DNA of 34,238 nt from UBA493 sp035655435. Its GTDB lineage: Archaea > Iainarchaeota > Iainarchaeia > Iainarchaeales > Iainarchaeaceae. Both the position numbers and the translations under genes were made by a program. The stretch spans positions 1-34,238 of the forward strand of contig DASRUN010000064.1 in assembly GCA_035655435.1 (NCBI GenBank). Direction: 5' to 3'. The notes beneath the pieces were generated by a model that saw only the letters and a list, made by a program, of their open reading frames with translations, searched no databases and was not told the origin of the DNA. Positions 32,469-34,238 of this stretch are shown here, one piece after another (the first letter of the stretch is position 1; each line of letters opens with the position of its first letter).

Positions 32469-33224
32469 ATGCAAGCACTTGTTGTAAAAAATGCCGTAAA
32501 AAAATTCATTGATAAAAAAAACAAAGTTGTAGCACTTGATGATGTTAGCCTTGAAATAAAACAAGGAGAAATTGTAGGATTATTAGGACCGAACGGCGCG
32601 GGAAAAACAACTCTTATTTCAGCAATTTGCGGACTACTCGAACTTGATGAAGGAACAGTAAGCGTGTTCGGAAAAAATGCACTCACGCAAAAAGAAGAAG
32701 TTTCAAAAGATATTAATCTCATAACCGGATTTGCAGGAGTCCTCCAAGGATTAACCGTGGAAAAACTTCTTTACTATTACACACTACTTTATAACATTCC
32801 GGAAAAAGAAAAAGCAATCCAAAGAGTGCTGAAAGAAACAAGGCTTGAGGAAAAAAGAACACAACAAGCGCAAGGACTTTCATCCGGATACAAACAAAGA
32901 TTCTACATTGCAAAAGCGCTTCTTTCAAATCCAAAACTACTTTTAATGGACGAACCAACCGTTGGATTGGATGTGAAAACCGCAATACAAATACGCGAAC
33001 TAATAAAACAACTCAAAAAAAACGGAACAACAATATTGCTTACAACACATTACATGCAGGAAGCCGAACAATTGTGCGATAGAATAGCACTCATAAATAA
33101 CGGAAAAATAGTTGCATATGGAACAACACAGGAATTGAAAAAAATTGCCGGAAAACCAAAAGCAAGCCTGGAAGAAGTTTTCCTGTTTTTAACAAAAGAG
33201 GAATTGAAAGATGACGATGAATGA
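32469..33224 (+). CDS. ABC transporter ATP-binding protein (ABC-2 exporter type)
   Basis: The 251-residue ATPase has Walker A GPNGAGKTT (about residues 40-48), a slightly degenerate signature LSSGYKQR, Walker B LLLMDEPTVGLD and the switch His in TTHYMQEAEQLCD. This is the CcmA/DrrA-like type that drives ABC-2 exporters of drugs, polysaccharides or lipids. A GTG three bases earlier is an alternative start. Its end overlaps the permease gene by 14 nt, so the two are translated together. Confidence 0.92.
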   Translation: MQALVVKNAVKKFIDKKNKVVALDDVSLEIKQGEIVGLLGPNGAGKTTLISAICGLLELDEGTVSVFGKNALTQKEEVSKDINLITGFAGVLQGLTVEKLLYYYTLLYNIPEKEKAIQRVLKETRLEEKRTQQAQGLSSGYKQRFYIAKALLSNPKLLLMDEPTVGLDVKTAIQIRELIKQLKKNGTTILLTTHYMQEAEQLCDRIALINNGKIVAYGTTQELKKIAGKPKASLEEVFLFLTKEELKDDDE

Positions 33225-33987
33225 AAGCCTGGAAAGAGCATACAGCCAGTTTTACAAAAACACACACATGATGTTCAACAGCTTCTTCAGATTGATGGAT
33301 ACAACCATCTGGCCGATGACGCTTTTATTGGCATTCGCATTTTTGGCACAATCATTGAACAATGATCCTGCAATAATTACAATGGTAATTTTAGGAATGA
33401 TGGGTTGGCAAATCGTACAGCAAACACAAATGGGAATAGCGGTTGGTTACATGGATGAATTCTGGTCAAATTCATTGACACACTTATTTGTAACGCCAAT
33501 CAGATTGGGAGAATTTATTTTGGGCGGAATAATGACCGGCCTATTCAAGTGCGCAATAGTCACAATACTTTTCTTTATTACCGCACAATTCTTTTTCAGC
33601 GCAAGCGTCCCGGATCTTTCCGGGTTCATCATCGCATTATTTTTTCTTTTCATTTTTGGAATCTCATTGGGAATGATAAACATGGCATTGATGTTCCCAC
33701 TGCGCGAAAATGCGATTTTTGTTGTGTGGACAATCCCGGATGTTTTAGTGGTTTTTTCCGGGATCTATTATCCGCTTGAAATACTCCCCCAGCCATTGTA
33801 TACATTGGCACAATTCCTTCCGAGCTCGCATGCATTCAACCTTATCAAGGAAACAACAGGATTTGCAAAAGCAGACATGACCGCATTGATTGTTTTGAGT
33901 GCGGTATGGCTCATAGGCGCGTGGTTACTCCTTATTTTCTCATTCCGCTTTGCAAAAAAAACCGGAAAACTTGTAAGGGTTGCCTAA
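33211..33987 (+). CDS. ABC-2 type transporter permease
   Basis: The 258-residue protein has about six transmembrane helices and the ABC-2 pattern, including the conserved FLPSSHAFNLIKETTGF segment before the last helix and PLEILPQPLYTLAQFLP. It pairs with the ATPase just upstream (14-nt overlap) to form an exporter. The exported substrate is not evident; polysaccharide and drug exporters share this form. Confidence 0.88.
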   Translation: MTMNESLERAYSQFYKNTHMMFNSFFRLMDTTIWPMTLLLAFAFLAQSLNNDPAIITMVILGMMGWQIVQQTQMGIAVGYMDEFWSNSLTHLFVTPIRLGEFILGGIMTGLFKCAIVTILFFITAQFFFSASVPDLSGFIIALFFLFIFGISLGMINMALMFPLRENAIFVVWTIPDVLVVFSGIYYPLEILPQPLYTLAQFLPSSHAFNLIKETTGFAKADMTALIVLSAVWLIGAWLLLIFSFRFAKKTGKLVRVA

Positions 33988-34081
33988 AAAAATCAAAAAA
34001 GCACTCGCTTTTGAAAGTCATCAAAATATCGGAAAACCTGCGTTTTAAATAACCAATCAAACTAATTATTTTCGGTTCAAA

Positions 34082-34238
34082 ATGGATTATAAAAAAGAAC
34101 TTGCAAAAGCCCTTGAAAAGGCAGGTGCAAAAAACGCACAGGATTCGATAGAAACACCCCCTAATAGAGAAATGGGGGATTTTGCGTTCCCGTGCTTCCT
34201 GCTTGCAAAAGAATTCAAAAAAAGCCCAATTCAAATTG
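34082..34238 (+). CDS. argS: Arginyl-tRNA synthetase, N-terminal fragment (runs off the window)
   Basis: Attaches arginine to tRNA-Arg. Only 52 codons are present. They encode the start of the N-terminal Add-1 domain of ArgRS: a first helix KKELAKALEKAGAKN, then ETPPNREMGDFAFPCFLLAKEF and SPIQI, matching the family's pattern of a Pro followed by GDFA and LAK. The catalytic HIGH and KMSK motifs lie beyond the window. A TATA-like TTTAAATAAC is about 30-38 nt upstream. The call rests on this short but characteristic stretch. Confidence 0.75.
   Translation, partial: MDYKKELAKALEKAGAKNAQDSIETPPNREMGDFAFPCFLLAKEFKKSPIQI

Noticed and set aside
1..34238. CRISPR arrays, insertion sequences or a provirus
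   Set aside because: No regularly spaced repeats, transposase, integrase or capsid-like genes were seen.

Overview
The window reads as a gene-dense, AT-rich archaeal chromosome segment, most likely from a DPANN-type lineage (inference). Archaeal signs: three of four tRNA genes carry an intron just 3' of the anticodon, many genes sit about 25-30 nt downstream of TATA-like boxes with almost no leader, and TrmB-type and HTH-CBS regulators are present. Several metabolic genes are instead of bacterial type (MetK, PanD, TGT, YbaK), which suggests transfer. The window ends inside argS. No gap between genes exceeds 300 bases.

Layout. 1-120: unassigned GC-rich RNA-like hairpins. 227-1235: YbaK-type tRNA deacylase and DUF1003 membrane protein (minus). 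1394-2031: 48-aa helical protein convergent with a PIN toxin. 2132-3521: bacterial-type metK, with an apparent one-base frameshift near its start, coupled to a 74-aa protein; divergent from these is an HTH-CBS regulator (3608). 4201-5752: unknown protein and a UbiE-like methyltransferase. 5900-16155: a 10-kb cluster of four exported, C-terminally anchored surface proteins with shared Cys-paired Ig/cadherin-like modules and a vWA domain. 16302-16920: second PIN/48-aa convergent pair. 17025-18614: TrmB regulator, PanD and a small membrane protein (minus). 18695-18800: a structured, probably H/ACA-like RNA. 18859-21070: matrixin-like protease, tRNA-Ser(GGA), Fic enzyme. 21078-22681: cation/Ca exchanger and ferric-reductase-like membrane protein. 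22800-25277: TGT, YhhQ-type transporter, ribulose-phosphate 3-epimerase. 25416-26057: tRNA-Ser(UGA) and a RelB/RelE-like pair, also convergent. 26161-30754: lipoproteins (one FKBP), HIT protein, unknown membrane and DNA-binding-like proteins, tRNA-Leu(GAG), GNAT. 30758-34238: SPFH protein, tRNA-Arg(UCU), unknown protein, ABC exporter, start of argS.

The most unusual signals are: (i) three separate tail-to-tail, 3'-overlapping toxin/small-protein pairs, two of which are paralogous and involve a 48-aa family I do not recognise; (ii) the metK frameshift, whose sequence resembles the bacterial prfB +1 recoding site; (iii) the surface-protein cluster with a vWA domain inserted in an Ig-like module and a repeated dyad ahead of two of its genes; (iv) a candidate H/ACA-type RNA; (v) long, similar leaders in front of both intron-bearing tRNA-Ser genes; (vi) a TGT-transporter pair suggesting salvage of queuosine precursors.
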